Positions 32,864 through 41,873 of a DNA stretch of 61,797 nt are shown here, piece by piece. The stretch is from assembly GCA_017652345.1 (NCBI GenBank), contig JAGCBE010000509.1, forward strand, positions 1 to 61,797, in the 5' to 3' direction. Position numbers and translations under genes: made by a program. Origin of the DNA: Methanobrevibacter sp. Lineage in GTDB: Archaea > Methanobacteriota > Methanobacteria > Methanobacteriales > Methanobacteriaceae. The notes under the pieces were generated by a model that saw only the letters and a list, made by a program, of their open reading frames with translations, did no database searches and was not told the DNA's origin. Position 1 is the first letter of the stretch, and every line of letters begins with the position of its first letter.

Positions 32864-33520
32864 TTAATTTCTCCTATCCACGCTTTCAATATAAGGATGA
32901 CCACTTAAAGTTATAAACTCTTCAACAGGCATTCTATTATAGTAAACTTTATCCTCACCAGTAGATTCTTTATCTCTAACTATTGTAACTGTTGAAACTT
33001 TATTTTGTTTATAAAGTTTGTAAACAAAATCCCAAATAACATCAAACCAATTAAAACCACTAGATGATGTTCTAAAATATAAATCACCTAAACTTCCGTC
33101 TGAATCGTATACCCCACCTGCTCTAACACGACAGAACTCTTGGTTTAAATCATCCATAACAATTTTATTTAAAGTGTTTTCATCTATATTACCATTAGGA
33201 GCATTGTCTATATAGTATTCCATTGTTTCTTCTAATTTATCGGAAATAGATTCTATAAAGCTTAAGTTGATTACTAAGTAGTCTCCATCTTCCTCTAAAT
33301 ATTCTTCAAAAGTTGAAACATCCACACAGTCATTATTGACTGCATACAGTGCAATTAGATTAACAATATCTTGTTTTGTCTTTTCATCTCTTGTGTTATT
33401 ATAGAGCCATTCTGCATTCATCAGAATATATTCGGGGTCTTCCTCATCCCCATATGCATGGACTGGAACTTGAATAGCTTTACCATCTCTTCTAAGCATC
33501 CAAGCAATAGATTTACCCAT
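32864..33520 (-). CDS. Hypothetical protein (218 aa)
   Basis: MGKSIAWMLRRDGKAIQVPV and acidic helices (ILMNAEWLYNNTRDEKTKQD, TFEEYLEEDGDYLVINLSFI), ending with VSTVTIVRDKESTGEDKVYY. I recognise similar large-phage hypotheticals near recA but no function. It abuts recA. Confidence 0.65.
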   Translation of the reverse strand: MGKSIAWMLRRDGKAIQVPVHAYGDEEDPEYILMNAEWLYNNTRDEKTKQDIVNLIALYAVNNDCVDVSTFEEYLEEDGDYLVINLSFIESISDKLEETMEYYIDNAPNGNIDENTLNKIVMDDLNQEFCRVRAGGVYDSDGSLGDLYFRTSSSGFNWFDVIWDFVYKLYKQNKVSTVTIVRDKESTGEDKVYYNRMPVEEFITLSGHPYIESVDRRN

Positions 33521-34107
33521 TAATCTTCCTCCATAAAAGCAGAACTATTTGAAATCTTGCTATTTCCGAAAGAGGCAAGCTGTTGTTCTTGCATTCTTCT
33601 TGAAATAATCTTTCTTAATGTATTTACCATATCTTTTGCAGCGTCAATCTTAAATTTAACCATCTTATAAGCATGGTCATAAATAGAAGATACAACTGCC
33701 TCATATTGAGATTCTTGCTCAGCAACAGCTTGATTTTCTGCAACAGTTGTTTTATTTTTTCTTTCACTATCTTTAATTTGATTTGCAAGATATGCATTAT
33801 TATATACTTCTTTTTCAGATGCTTTTGCCATATCTCCGCTAATGTTTAGTTGTTCAAGCTTATCTCCCATAAAATAGATAGTATTTGTAAGTTCAAGATA
33901 GTATTTTTCCAACTGAGCATCAGTTGCCTCTTTACTAACTACACCACTATAAATCTTTCTCATCAACTTATCAAGTGGCTCAGTGTATTTAATAGCTGTT
34001 TCAGTGGCAACTTTATTAAAATATTCTACATTATTATTAGTGTCATTCATCAATTCTTGAACTTTATCTTCATCTACATTTGCTAAAAATGTTTCATTTT
34101 TCGCCAT
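33520..34107 (-). CDS. Coiled-coil hypothetical protein (195 aa)
   Basis: ATG at 34107 (MAKNETFLANVDEDKVQELM) is preferred; an in-frame ATG at 34119 sits too close to the GGAGG. Mostly long helices (EPLDKLMRKIYSGVVSKEAT, ESQYEAVVSSIYDHAYKMVK) and a basic C terminus (TLRKIISRRMQEQQLAS). Possibly a DNA- or partner-binding coiled coil in recombination. Family not recognised. Confidence 0.65.
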   Translation of the reverse strand: MAKNETFLANVDEDKVQELMNDTNNNVEYFNKVATETAIKYTEPLDKLMRKIYSGVVSKEATDAQLEKYYLELTNTIYFMGDKLEQLNISGDMAKASEKEVYNNAYLANQIKDSERKNKTTVAENQAVAEQESQYEAVVSSIYDHAYKMVKFKIDAAKDMVNTLRKIISRRMQEQQLASFGNSKISNSSAFMEED

Positions 34108-34108
34108 A

Positions 34109-34579
34109 TTATTGACCATCCTCCAAATTCTTTAATATATTATAATCACTATCTATAAATAATCTCTTTGCTTTACCTGGAATTTCCAAGGAAAAATATT
34201 CTTCACTTCCAAGCATTTTTATATTAAAAGATTTTTTACCATATTCTTTTAACTTTACAAAAGTACTAATAGGAACATATACAACTTTTTTGTGATCTAT
34301 GAACCAAATAACTACACCTGCTCTAACACCGGGAATTCCAATTTTTCCTTTTAATTTCTCATACTGTCTTAAGTTAGATAAAGGAAAAGTGTTCCCTTTA
34401 TGTGATTTACATTCTATATAAAAAACATTCGGGAACACATAACCAATAAAATCGCTAATGTTGCTTATACTGTGGAAACCAGAGGTTGGGTCATAAAGAC
34501 GGTCTATAGTAGCCCCATCTACTTTTAAAAAGTCTTCCTTTAATTTTGCTTCAAAAGCTTTACCATAATTTTGTGCCAT
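34109..34579 (-). CDS. recU: RecU-like Holliday junction resolvase (156 aa)
   Basis: Contains DFIGYVFPNVFYIECKSHKG, the D-(x)n-ExK core of RecU, followed by TFPLSNLRQYEKL, GVRAGVVIWFIDHKKVVYVP and a terminal strand. Residues 1-40 (YGKAFEAKLKEDFLKV, RLYDPTSG) fit the RecU N terminus. It resolves recombination junctions before packaging. Adjacent to MTase and recA-linked genes. Confidence 0.85.
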   Translation of the reverse strand: MAQNYGKAFEAKLKEDFLKVDGATIDRLYDPTSGFHSISNISDFIGYVFPNVFYIECKSHKGNTFPLSNLRQYEKLKGKIGIPGVRAGVVIWFIDHKKVVYVPISTFVKLKEYGKKSFNIKMLGSEEYFSLEIPGKAKRLFIDSDYNILKNLEDGQ

Positions 34580-36063
34580 TATATGCCCCAGTCGAACTTT
34601 TCAAACACCTTTTCATCTAATTTTTGTGGTTTTTCAACACTTTTTTCTATGGTGTTTTGTGGTTTTTCAGTATTTTCTTCCAAATTAAATCCTTCTGCAA
34701 ACTTTATTCTTGCCTCTGCTATTGGAATATAATCTTCTGATAGCTCAACGCCAATAAATTTATAATCAGCATTTCGCTCTCTGTTTTCAAACATTACTGC
34801 CTTTCCTGTACTTCCGCTTCCCATAAATGGGTCTAATATTGTTGCTCCTTTTGGTGCTACCAATCTTACTAAATACTGCATTAAGTCTACGGGCTTAACG
34901 CTGGGATGAATATTTTTTCTAACCAAAATTTTATTAAACTTTTTCATCTCAACATCTACATTCCCTCTTGCTATTTCTGCCTTTGCTTGATTACTTGCAC
35001 CAAAATAATTATCATCTAACAGTTCACAACCATCTTCTCTATCTTTCTTTGAAGCTTTCGCACAATAGAAATATCTTGAAGCAGAACCAGTATCATTGTA
35101 CCACTCACGAAACCCACACAGGCTTGTTGAGCTTTCTTGTAAACTTTGGCCCCTATAAATATGACCATTTGAATAGTTGTTTTGAGAACTTACCCCCTTG
35201 CTGTCTGGAAATCCACCGCATACCTCATCATAATCAGATTCATCATAAGTTAGAATTAAATTTGCTGGAAAACGACCATATTGCTGTCCACAAGTTTGAT
35301 GGGTTTCTTGTGGGACACTGTCTCCATAAATACCTTTAGATTTAGAACTTTCTGTACTTCTTGAATGAACAGTAATTGTTTCATCAGTACCTATTCTGCA
35401 CTCATCAATATTTAGTCCACCAACACCATATTTAAGAACATTATCTACTAAACTTCCATCAAAAGGTTTTCTCGCTACTATTACTGGTTCAAATGCTGGT
35501 TTTAAGCAAGTACCCCATCCTTCCCACTCATTCTGTGCTTGTCTAATGTCCGCTGAAACAGTATTAAATCTATTATTTCTTTCAGGTGCCCCGTTATTAA
35601 AACTGTCTACAATTTTTCTTTTCCCTTCTCGCAGGTCTTTAGCTTGTTTCTTGAGTATCTGCTCATTTTGACCAATAACAGGACTCTCAACACCATTTTT
35701 CTTATCAATGGCAAGACCAATATTCATAGACTTAGGAAATCCACTTCCGTAAACCCACATAATAGTATCTCTTATCTCAAACCCGGCATCTTCAATAGCA
35801 CAAGCAATTCTATGATAAGTTCTGCTACCACCAAATGCTAATAAATATCCACCAGGCTTTAGGGCATCATAACAGACTTTCCAAGTTTCTTTTTGAAAAG
35901 ATACTCCTTGATTATCCCAAGATTTCCCCATAAAATTTAACTCATACGGAGGGTCTGTAACAATACAGTCAATGGACATAGGCTTAATATGACCACTACT
36001 AATCATGTCAAGCATATTTCCATTATATAATTCACAAAAATTATCACTATGTATAAGTTTCAT
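34579..36063 (-). CDS. DNA methyltransferase 1, beta-class (494 aa)
   Basis: Motif IV CIVTDPPYELNFMGKSWD lies near residue 35, and motif I LDPFMGSGSTGKAVMFEN near residue 420: the beta-class order of N6-adenine/N4-cytosine methylases. A long central target-recognition region separates them, and an extra low-complexity tail (KPQNTIEKSVEKPQKLDEKV) ends the protein. No partner nuclease is nearby, so self-protection against host restriction is likely. Confidence 0.88.
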   Translation of the reverse strand: MKLIHSDNFCELYNGNMLDMISSGHIKPMSIDCIVTDPPYELNFMGKSWDNQGVSFQKETWKVCYDALKPGGYLLAFGGSRTYHRIACAIEDAGFEIRDTIMWVYGSGFPKSMNIGLAIDKKNGVESPVIGQNEQILKKQAKDLREGKRKIVDSFNNGAPERNNRFNTVSADIRQAQNEWEGWGTCLKPAFEPVIVARKPFDGSLVDNVLKYGVGGLNIDECRIGTDETITVHSRSTESSKSKGIYGDSVPQETHQTCGQQYGRFPANLILTYDESDYDEVCGGFPDSKGVSSQNNYSNGHIYRGQSLQESSTSLCGFREWYNDTGSASRYFYCAKASKKDREDGCELLDDNYFGASNQAKAEIARGNVDVEMKKFNKILVRKNIHPSVKPVDLMQYLVRLVAPKGATILDPFMGSGSTGKAVMFENRERNADYKFIGVELSEDYIPIAEARIKFAEGFNLEENTEKPQNTIEKSVEKPQKLDEKVFEKFDWGI

Positions 36064-37259
36064 TACTTTTTATAAATCATCCTTAGCTTCTCTTCCTTTT
36101 GAAAATAAGAAGGTCTTGGCTGTTCAACTTCATACATTTCATCAACAGTTTTCAGTGTAAAGGGTCTGTTTCCCTTTACTGGCTTACTAACTGGCCCACC
36201 AACTCTCTTGGAAAAAATATTCTCTGCATCGCTTACATTTAATACTTTCTTTCCATCAATATTAAATCTTCTTACAACATCACCAGCACTGTACGCCTCA
36301 AAAGGAGTTGTGCAAACCTCATAACAACCATTTTCATCTTTTACAATAACAGAACTTTGATTATATTTCTTCCCAAGCCTAACCGCTTCTGCCTTTGGAA
36401 TATTAGAAATAAATAAACTTCTTTCGTCAAAAGCTTCTCCGTCCTCAACCCATCTAGAAACAAACTCAACAAACCCATATTTCTTTGCAGTATTTTTAAG
36501 CTCTCTAAGCAATTCCATGTTTTCCTTATACGATCTTTCAGAACGGAATGGAGATATTATTGCCCAACTATCCATGTTTGTAATGTTGTTATAAAGCCTT
36601 GAAGTACTTCCCTCAAACAGCTTATTACCATTTTTACTAAAATATACAAGTTCACCATTTAAACTTCTAACATGTGCACCAGCAATTGTGTGTGGCTGTT
36701 CATTCAAGTAACACTCGGAGAAAGAAAATCTCTGTGAGCTTCCACCTTTACTATTCTTCCCATCCCACTTCTTCAAGGATGTAAAATAGTCTTGCTTAAT
36801 ATCATTAAAAGATGTTTTCCCAGTAAATTCCATATCTCTGTTTTTACTACTAACACCATAATATGCAGGAGACTTATCAGCATACTTCAACAAAATCTGT
36901 TCTTGGTTATACTTATTCCCAAGCTTAAACATATCTTCAACAAATTTATTGAAGTCTTTATTTTCTATGCCACCTGCTCCATCCTTTCTGAATGGAAGAA
37001 CATACAAAGACTTTTCATAAACCGGAACTCTTTCTCCACTTTCAGTTGTTTCTATATATCCACCGAAAACAGGCACATAGGAATATCCAAGACTCTTAAT
37101 ATCCTTTTTCAATTCTTCAAATTTCTTATTATTTTCCTCTGTACTTCTTTCGTTTCTTGAGGCAGATAAAACAGCATAGCCATCTTTATCATGACCACGA
37201 ACAAGCCTGTTTAGACTTGCTTCTGTCAGTTTAACATAATTTTCATTTATAACCTTCAC
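36063..37259 (-). CDS. Tandem-domain hypothetical protein (398 aa)
   Basis: Two copies of one domain are visible: GYAVLSASRNERSTEENNKK...LGYSYVPVFGGY...EKSLYVLPF...KLGNKYNQEQILLKY and SWAIISPFRSERSYKENMEL...YGFVEFVSRWVED...ERSLFISNI...RLGKKYNQSSVIVK. A stretch of about 80 residues joins them, and a basic C terminus follows. The repeated core (S-R-ERS..EN, E-SL, LGxKYNQ) is likely a ligand-binding fold; function unknown. It lies one base before methylase 1. Confidence 0.72.
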   Translation of the reverse strand: MKVINENYVKLTEASLNRLVRGHDKDGYAVLSASRNERSTEENNKKFEELKKDIKSLGYSYVPVFGGYIETTESGERVPVYEKSLYVLPFRKDGAGGIENKDFNKFVEDMFKLGNKYNQEQILLKYADKSPAYYGVSSKNRDMEFTGKTSFNDIKQDYFTSLKKWDGKNSKGGSSQRFSFSECYLNEQPHTIAGAHVRSLNGELVYFSKNGNKLFEGSTSRLYNNITNMDSWAIISPFRSERSYKENMELLRELKNTAKKYGFVEFVSRWVEDGEAFDERSLFISNIPKAEAVRLGKKYNQSSVIVKDENGCYEVCTTPFEAYSAGDVVRRFNIDGKKVLNVSDAENIFSKRVGGPVSKPVKGNRPFTLKTVDEMYEVEQPRPSYFQKEEKLRMIYKK

Positions 37260-38413
37260 TATCTACTAATCTCCCTTACCTCTGGAATCAACTGTTTTAA
37301 CCTGTACGAATTAATTGTGATTGCAGGGCTATCACCATAACTAATGTCAATTTCCTTTCCCTGCACAGCTTTTAGCTGATTTACCAAATCCGCAAATCTA
37401 ATCACGGACTCGTGCTCAATGGTGTTTGTTCCAGAAATGTATTTAACAACTTCATAATTATTGTTTTTAACTGAAACAAGTTTTACACTATCCTCTCCAA
37501 AAACAAGCTTTGAGTAATTAAGGACTGTCACATCAAACTTTTTATCAAAAACCATTAATCTTTGAAGTGCCTTTTCAAAACTTTTTTTATCAATAATAGC
37601 ATGTGTGCTACTAACATTGTTTGCCAATGTTCTAAGCTTTATAGACGGGAACTTATCAACAACAGCCCTCGGCTGAGAAACAACAATTAAGCTTATACTG
37701 TAGTCTTCGTTTTCACAACTTAGTTTTACCTTAATTGGGTCATCATAACCGTTCTCAATAATATTTACATTAACTTTTTGGCATTTTTCAAAAATCTTCA
37801 TGAGCTTTGCCTGTGTCCCATTAAGAAGAAACTTAAATTCATCAGGTGTGTTTTCTTGCCCATTAAAATCATTTATATAAATATTTTCTGTAAATGTCAA
37901 AGACCCAATATTATCTACATAGATATATTGCTGAATTTCCCTTGAAAACAGAGAGTCAAGCAACCCCTTTGCATTAATTGATGCAATACTTGAAATATCT
38001 TCCCCAGACAACAAATTATTGGCAGTATCGATTTCGTCAAATGAAATCTTATCAACACTTTTTACAATTCCTGCCTCTTTTATAATCGGAAATGTATATT
38101 CTCCGCTCTCTGTTTCTACAACAAGAGAGTTCCTAATACACTTAAATTCTGCAATACCACTATCAAGCTTTGACACAAGCGGAACAAATGTGTCAGAGGA
38201 AACAGTTGCATGAAGATAAGAATTGTCATCACCCTCAACACATTTAACAGATGCTTCCATGTAATAATCAAAATTTCCTACAGAAATTAAAAGAATTCCA
38301 TCGTCTTCCTCTACAAGCTCAATCCAACCAGCCTTTGGATTAATTGTAGATTTCTCAATTGCAAGATTAAGTTTTTCAATTACTTTTTTTAAATTCAAAA
38401 TATTAACTTTCAT
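37259..38413 (-). CDS. dnaN: DnaN-like sliding clamp (384 aa)
   Basis: Three-domain clamp pattern: N terminus MKVNILNLKKVIEKLNLAIE, domain 1 strands ISVGNFDYYMEASVKCV, TVSSDTFVPLVSKLDSGIAE, domain 2 GTQAKLMKIFEKC and domain 3 DKKSFEKALQRLMVFDKKFD...RFADLVNQLKAVQGKEIDIS. Length fits a bacterial beta clamp (about 370). Divergent, but the presence of DnaX- and delta-like loader genes supports it. It overlaps the next gene by one base. Confidence 0.78.
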   Translation of the reverse strand: MKVNILNLKKVIEKLNLAIEKSTINPKAGWIELVEEDDGILLISVGNFDYYMEASVKCVEGDDNSYLHATVSSDTFVPLVSKLDSGIAEFKCIRNSLVVETESGEYTFPIIKEAGIVKSVDKISFDEIDTANNLLSGEDISSIASINAKGLLDSLFSREIQQYIYVDNIGSLTFTENIYINDFNGQENTPDEFKFLLNGTQAKLMKIFEKCQKVNVNIIENGYDDPIKVKLSCENEDYSISLIVVSQPRAVVDKFPSIKLRTLANNVSSTHAIIDKKSFEKALQRLMVFDKKFDVTVLNYSKLVFGEDSVKLVSVKNNNYEVVKYISGTNTIEHESVIRFADLVNQLKAVQGKEIDISYGDSPAITINSYRLKQLIPEVREISR

Positions 38414-38422
38414 TATTTACCC

Positions 38423-39253
38423 TCAAATATCAAAACTAAATTTTTCAAAACTCTGTCCATTATGTTTCTTTTCAAAACAATTATTGTTGTTAAACTTTAA
38501 TCTGTTTTCTGCATACTCGCACTGATTTTTTGAAATTTCACTTCCGAAGCAAGAGACTCCAAGCATCTTACAAGCAACCGCTGTTGTGCCTGTTCCCATG
38601 AAAGAATCATAAACAACAAAATCCTCACTATGTTTTCCATACATATCTAAAAGTTTTACAACAAACTCAGTACTAAATGTTGCTTTATTTAACTCATTTG
38701 AAAAATCATTATTATCTGCTTCTATAAAATTATACAATACAGAATAAAATGGCTGTTTTGTTCTCTCATTAACTGTAACAACCTCTTTATTTGCTTTAAA
38801 TGTATGATATTCATTTCTTCTACAGAAAACAAAAACATACTCACAAATTCTCGTTAGTTTATTACTACTTACATTGTTTGGTAAAGCCGATCTCTTTTTC
38901 CATGTTATAATATCTGCACACATAAATGGTGTTCTGCTAATAATGTTATTTATGCATTGCAACATAACATCTGGGTTTTCTGAGCCGTATGATATATTAA
39001 AAAGAACAACACCATTTTCCCTTAATACTCTATCATACCCATGAAAAATTTCACAAATCCAATCACAGTACTCTTGATTTGTTTTATTATCGTCATATTC
39101 TTCATATCTGCAATTTGCAGTCTTCATACAGTACTCCGTATGACTTGTTCTGCTATTATTATATGGGGGGGATGTTATAACTAAATTTACAGACTTCTCC
39201 TGCAAAGTGCTGTTCATAGTATATATACAGTCTTCATTATAAATTTTAATCAT
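38423..39253 (-). CDS. DNA methyltransferase 2, beta-class (276 aa)
   Basis: Motif IV LVITSPPYNNSRTSHTEYC near residue 30 and motif I VYDSFMGTGTTAVACKMLG near residue 225. Compact, with a short recognition region. SPPY suggests an amino-methylase (N4-cytosine or N6-adenine). It overlaps methylase 3 by 8 nt, so the two are co-translated. Confidence 0.88.
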   Translation of the reverse strand: MIKIYNEDCIYTMNSTLQEKSVNLVITSPPYNNSRTSHTEYCMKTANCRYEEYDDNKTNQEYCDWICEIFHGYDRVLRENGVVLFNISYGSENPDVMLQCINNIISRTPFMCADIITWKKRSALPNNVSSNKLTRICEYVFVFCRRNEYHTFKANKEVVTVNERTKQPFYSVLYNFIEADNNDFSNELNKATFSTEFVVKLLDMYGKHSEDFVVYDSFMGTGTTAVACKMLGVSCFGSEISKNQCEYAENRLKFNNNNCFEKKHNGQSFEKFSFDI

Positions 39254-40427
39254 TTAAATGCTCTCCAAAATCAAACCGTTCAAAGCAATCCAATCTGTCT
39301 TGTTGTATAATTTTCTCTTTTCTAAAAAATGTTTTTTCAAACCGCTCATTTGATAAATCTACATATTTTTTGTTAAGCTCAATTCCAACATATTTTCTAT
39401 TATTCATAACAGCACAAATCCCAGTTGTTCCACTCCCACTAAAGGGGTCTATTACTGTCCCTCCCTCTGGGCAACCACTCAATATACAGGGCTTTATCAA
39501 CTCAATTGGGTATGTAGCAAAATGCTCCCCAGGATATGACTGTGTATTCACATGCCAAACATCCCGTTTGTTTTTTCCATCTGGATTTACAAACCTCTCC
39601 ATGGTATCAACTTGTCCAAGGCCAGCATAATTTCCACTTCCATTATCGCCTTTTCCGTGCCACCCATACTTTGACCTCACTATTGATACTTCACTAACCG
39701 GCTCTTTTATTGAATTACTGTCAAAATAATAATTTGGTTCCTTTGATAGCATAAATATATATTCATGTGATTTAGTACATCTATCTTTCACACTCTCTGG
39801 AAAACAATTTCCAGATTTATCCCATATAATATCAGAACGCAGATACCAACCATCTTGCCTCAAAGCAAAAGCAAGCATCCAAGGAATTCCAATTAAATCC
39901 TTTTGCTTTAAGCTATTTACATAGTTTCCTCTCCCACCACATTTTGTTCCATACTCTCCTTGAAAACCTGTATCATTTTTATGAAAATCTTTATGGTTTC
40001 CACCGCTTCCATTATAGCTATCCCCTATATTAACCCATAGAGTTCCAGTGTCCTTTAAAACTCTTTTTACTTCTCTAAAAACTTCAACAAGCTTCTCTAT
40101 ATATTCTTCCGGTGTTTCTTCGAGTCCTATTTGTTCGTCAACCCTTACTGCACCACATTTAGGACAAACTGCTTTATAAATTGCATCACCGACATATTGA
40201 CCCTTTTCTGCCATTGATTTATGCCCAGTTATATTATTTTTACCAACCTTACTATCCCTAACATGGTTACAACACGGGTCCCCGCCAACCCACTCACCTG
40301 TTCCATAATCTCTAAGGCCATAATATGGGGGAGAAGTTACACAACAATCTATACTCTTTTCTTCAAGTGTTTTTAACACCTCAAGACTGTTTCCGTTTAA
40401 AACAATAAAATCATTTTTATCAACCAT
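39246..40427 (-). CDS. DNA methyltransferase 3, beta-class (393 aa)
   Basis: The ATG at 40427 (MVDKNDFIVLNGNS) has AAGAGG about 11 nt upstream; the open frame extends further, inside polymerase coding. Motif IV CCVTSPPYYGLRDYGTGEWV, motif I VIDPFSGSGTTGICAVMNNR. An inserted metal site lies after motif IV (DPCCNHV ... CPKCGAVR), common in one N4/N6 methylase branch. Its gene starts 4 nt after the polymerase stop. Confidence 0.88.
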   Translation of the reverse strand: MVDKNDFIVLNGNSLEVLKTLEEKSIDCCVTSPPYYGLRDYGTGEWVGGDPCCNHVRDSKVGKNNITGHKSMAEKGQYVGDAIYKAVCPKCGAVRVDEQIGLEETPEEYIEKLVEVFREVKRVLKDTGTLWVNIGDSYNGSGGNHKDFHKNDTGFQGEYGTKCGGRGNYVNSLKQKDLIGIPWMLAFALRQDGWYLRSDIIWDKSGNCFPESVKDRCTKSHEYIFMLSKEPNYYFDSNSIKEPVSEVSIVRSKYGWHGKGDNGSGNYAGLGQVDTMERFVNPDGKNKRDVWHVNTQSYPGEHFATYPIELIKPCILSGCPEGGTVIDPFSGSGTTGICAVMNNRKYVGIELNKKYVDLSNERFEKTFFRKEKIIQQDRLDCFERFDFGEHLND

Positions 40428-40431
40428 ATAA

Positions 40432-41319
40432 TCAAATATCCTCTTGTATACAACTATATGCTCCATTGCACATATCCAATAGAACATTCTTTGATATTTC
40501 TGGAAAATCTTTTAAAACAGAAATAAAAGATTCATCTTCGGACATCCCATTAGAAATATTTTCAACATACATTACATTTATTTTATTTGATACATCATCT
40601 GCATACCAATGACCAACTCTATAGGTATCAACTTTCATATTTACAGAACATTCCGGTTTTGCAGATTCTATCATCAATTCAGCCAACCTATGCTCAACTT
40701 CTTCTGAGTTTTCAATTGGGCACTCACCTAATAATTCATCATGCACAGGAACTAAAATTCTAAACCCAAGCTCTCTCATTTTTTCATCATTGAATATCTT
40801 TACCATTGCTTTTTTAGTTAAAGAGGCGGCTGAGCCTTGAATACGTGCATTAGTACACTGTGTTAATGCTCTTGATATAAAATTTCCGTTATCTTTTATA
40901 AAAACATCTGCATTATCAGAATATTCTTCTTTAAACATCTTTTTCCTGTCAAACATCCCCATCCTTATATCAGAAGACTCAATGTTGTTCCATTCTTCCT
41001 GTAAGGATTCTGTTTTTTCTTTATCAATAACGGATATTTTTGAATCATTCACAGAACAGTCTAAAAAGCAATCTGCATCTGTATAGACATTCTTTTTTAC
41101 TGATACAGAGATTTGCGGAAGTGAAGCATCTGGAAGATGTCTTCTTCTTCCCATATAGTCTTCAACATACCCAATGTTCTTTGCATCTTCTTCATTTTTC
41201 AATGTAAACTCTTTTACAGATGGGAACATCTTAAAAAAGTTGTCTAACATTTCTTTGCATTCTTCAATTGAAACACCAAGATTGCTAGACAACAAATTTG
41301 CTCCCATTCCATACAATAT
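40432..41319 (-). CDS. polA: DNA polymerase I-type, 3' exon (palm/fingers, 295 codons)
   Basis: Begins with ILYGMGANLLSSNLGVSIEE, the second half of the O-helix motif B (KxxxxGxxYG), joined at a codon boundary to the preceding exon by removal of the intron at 41320-41612. Later come DYMGRRRHLPDA, ARIQGSAASLTKKAMVKI and the motif C VPVHDELLGECP. An insertion of roughly 85 residues lies between the RRRHLP segment and the NARIQGSAA helix. It ends in TGA at 40432, four nt before methylase 3. Confidence 0.85.
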   Translation of the reverse strand: MLYGMGANLLSSNLGVSIEECKEMLDNFFKMFPSVKEFTLKNEEDAKNIGYVEDYMGRRRHLPDASLPQISVSVKKNVYTDADCFLDCSVNDSKISVIDKEKTESLQEEWNNIESSDIRMGMFDRKKMFKEEYSDNADVFIKDNGNFISRALTQCTNARIQGSAASLTKKAMVKIFNDEKMRELGFRILVPVHDELLGECPIENSEEVEHRLAELMIESAKPECSVNMKVDTYRVGHWYADDVSNKINVMYVENISNGMSEDESFISVLKDFPEISKNVLLDMCNGAYSCIQEDI

Positions 41320-41612
41320 CAATTGTTCACAATGTTTCCATTGTGTTTAGACTATCTCTTCTTCCAAACATGGAAGCGGTGCGCTTCAAACAGCAACAAA
41401 CTCTGCCTTACACTGCTACACTCATCACAGTTAGTCGTTACACCACAAAATGGCACGGTATTACCTGCTATCTATTTCATAGACCGTAGGTTCTCTTACG
41501 AAGCGGATTCGTCTGTTATCAACAACTTATTTAACTTCTACCGTTAGCAGGACTTTATCCCACACCCCATTGTAATCTGGGTTCACACCGTTTTACTTGG
41601 GCAATTGTAGCC
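41320..41612 (-). ncRNA. Group I intron in the polymerase gene (293 nt, no homing ORF)
   Basis: The exon end TTGGGT pairs with GCCCAA about 10 nt inside the intron, leaving the U-G pair at the 5' splice site (P1). Core strands GACTA (R-side) and TAGTC (S-side, AAGAGATAGTC) form the P7 guanosine site. A P9-like 6-bp hairpin with GAAA tetraloop sits at 41329-41344, and the intron ends in G before ATATTG. Removing it joins ...KQIVLG to ILYGMG in frame. Introns in phage polymerase genes are known from SPO1-type phages. Confidence 0.88.
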
Positions 41613-41873
41613 ACCCAATACTATTTGTTTACACTTTTTTCTTATTTTTTTTCCTTCTGGATTAGGAGAACCATCTTCCCACTCCTCCATACATTCCCAA
41701 TAATCTTTATGGAACATAGCAGACCCGATTGTGGCATATAAATCTTTTTTGTTGTTATATGTTTCTATTAGGTTTTTCTCCTGTGTTATATGAGCCAATA
41801 TTCTTGGTTCTTGCTGAGACTAAGAGTAGTCTCCTCCAACAATAGCATATCTTGTTCTTGTTTTTACAGACCT
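41613..41873 (-). CDS. polA: DNA polymerase, middle segment (motif A), out of frame and with in-frame TAG
   Basis: This reads RSVKTRTRYAIVGGDYS, then TAG-TCT, then QQEPRILAHITQEKNLIETY to KKCKQIVLG at the intron. GDYSQQEPR is polymerase motif A. It is in the +1 frame relative to the upstream segment (skip the T at 41874), and the DYS-QQ junction is split by TAG TCT at 41822-41817. No start codon fits an independent gene of sensible size, so it is a fragment of the polymerase. Confidence 0.85.

Noticed and set aside
38423..40427. A restriction-modification system
   Set aside because: Only methylases are present; no endonuclease or specificity subunit adjoins them.
41298..41547. Short plus-strand frames across the intron
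   Set aside because: They arise from intron secondary-structure sequence; no homing endonuclease motif (LAGLIDADG, GIY-YIG, HNH) is seen.
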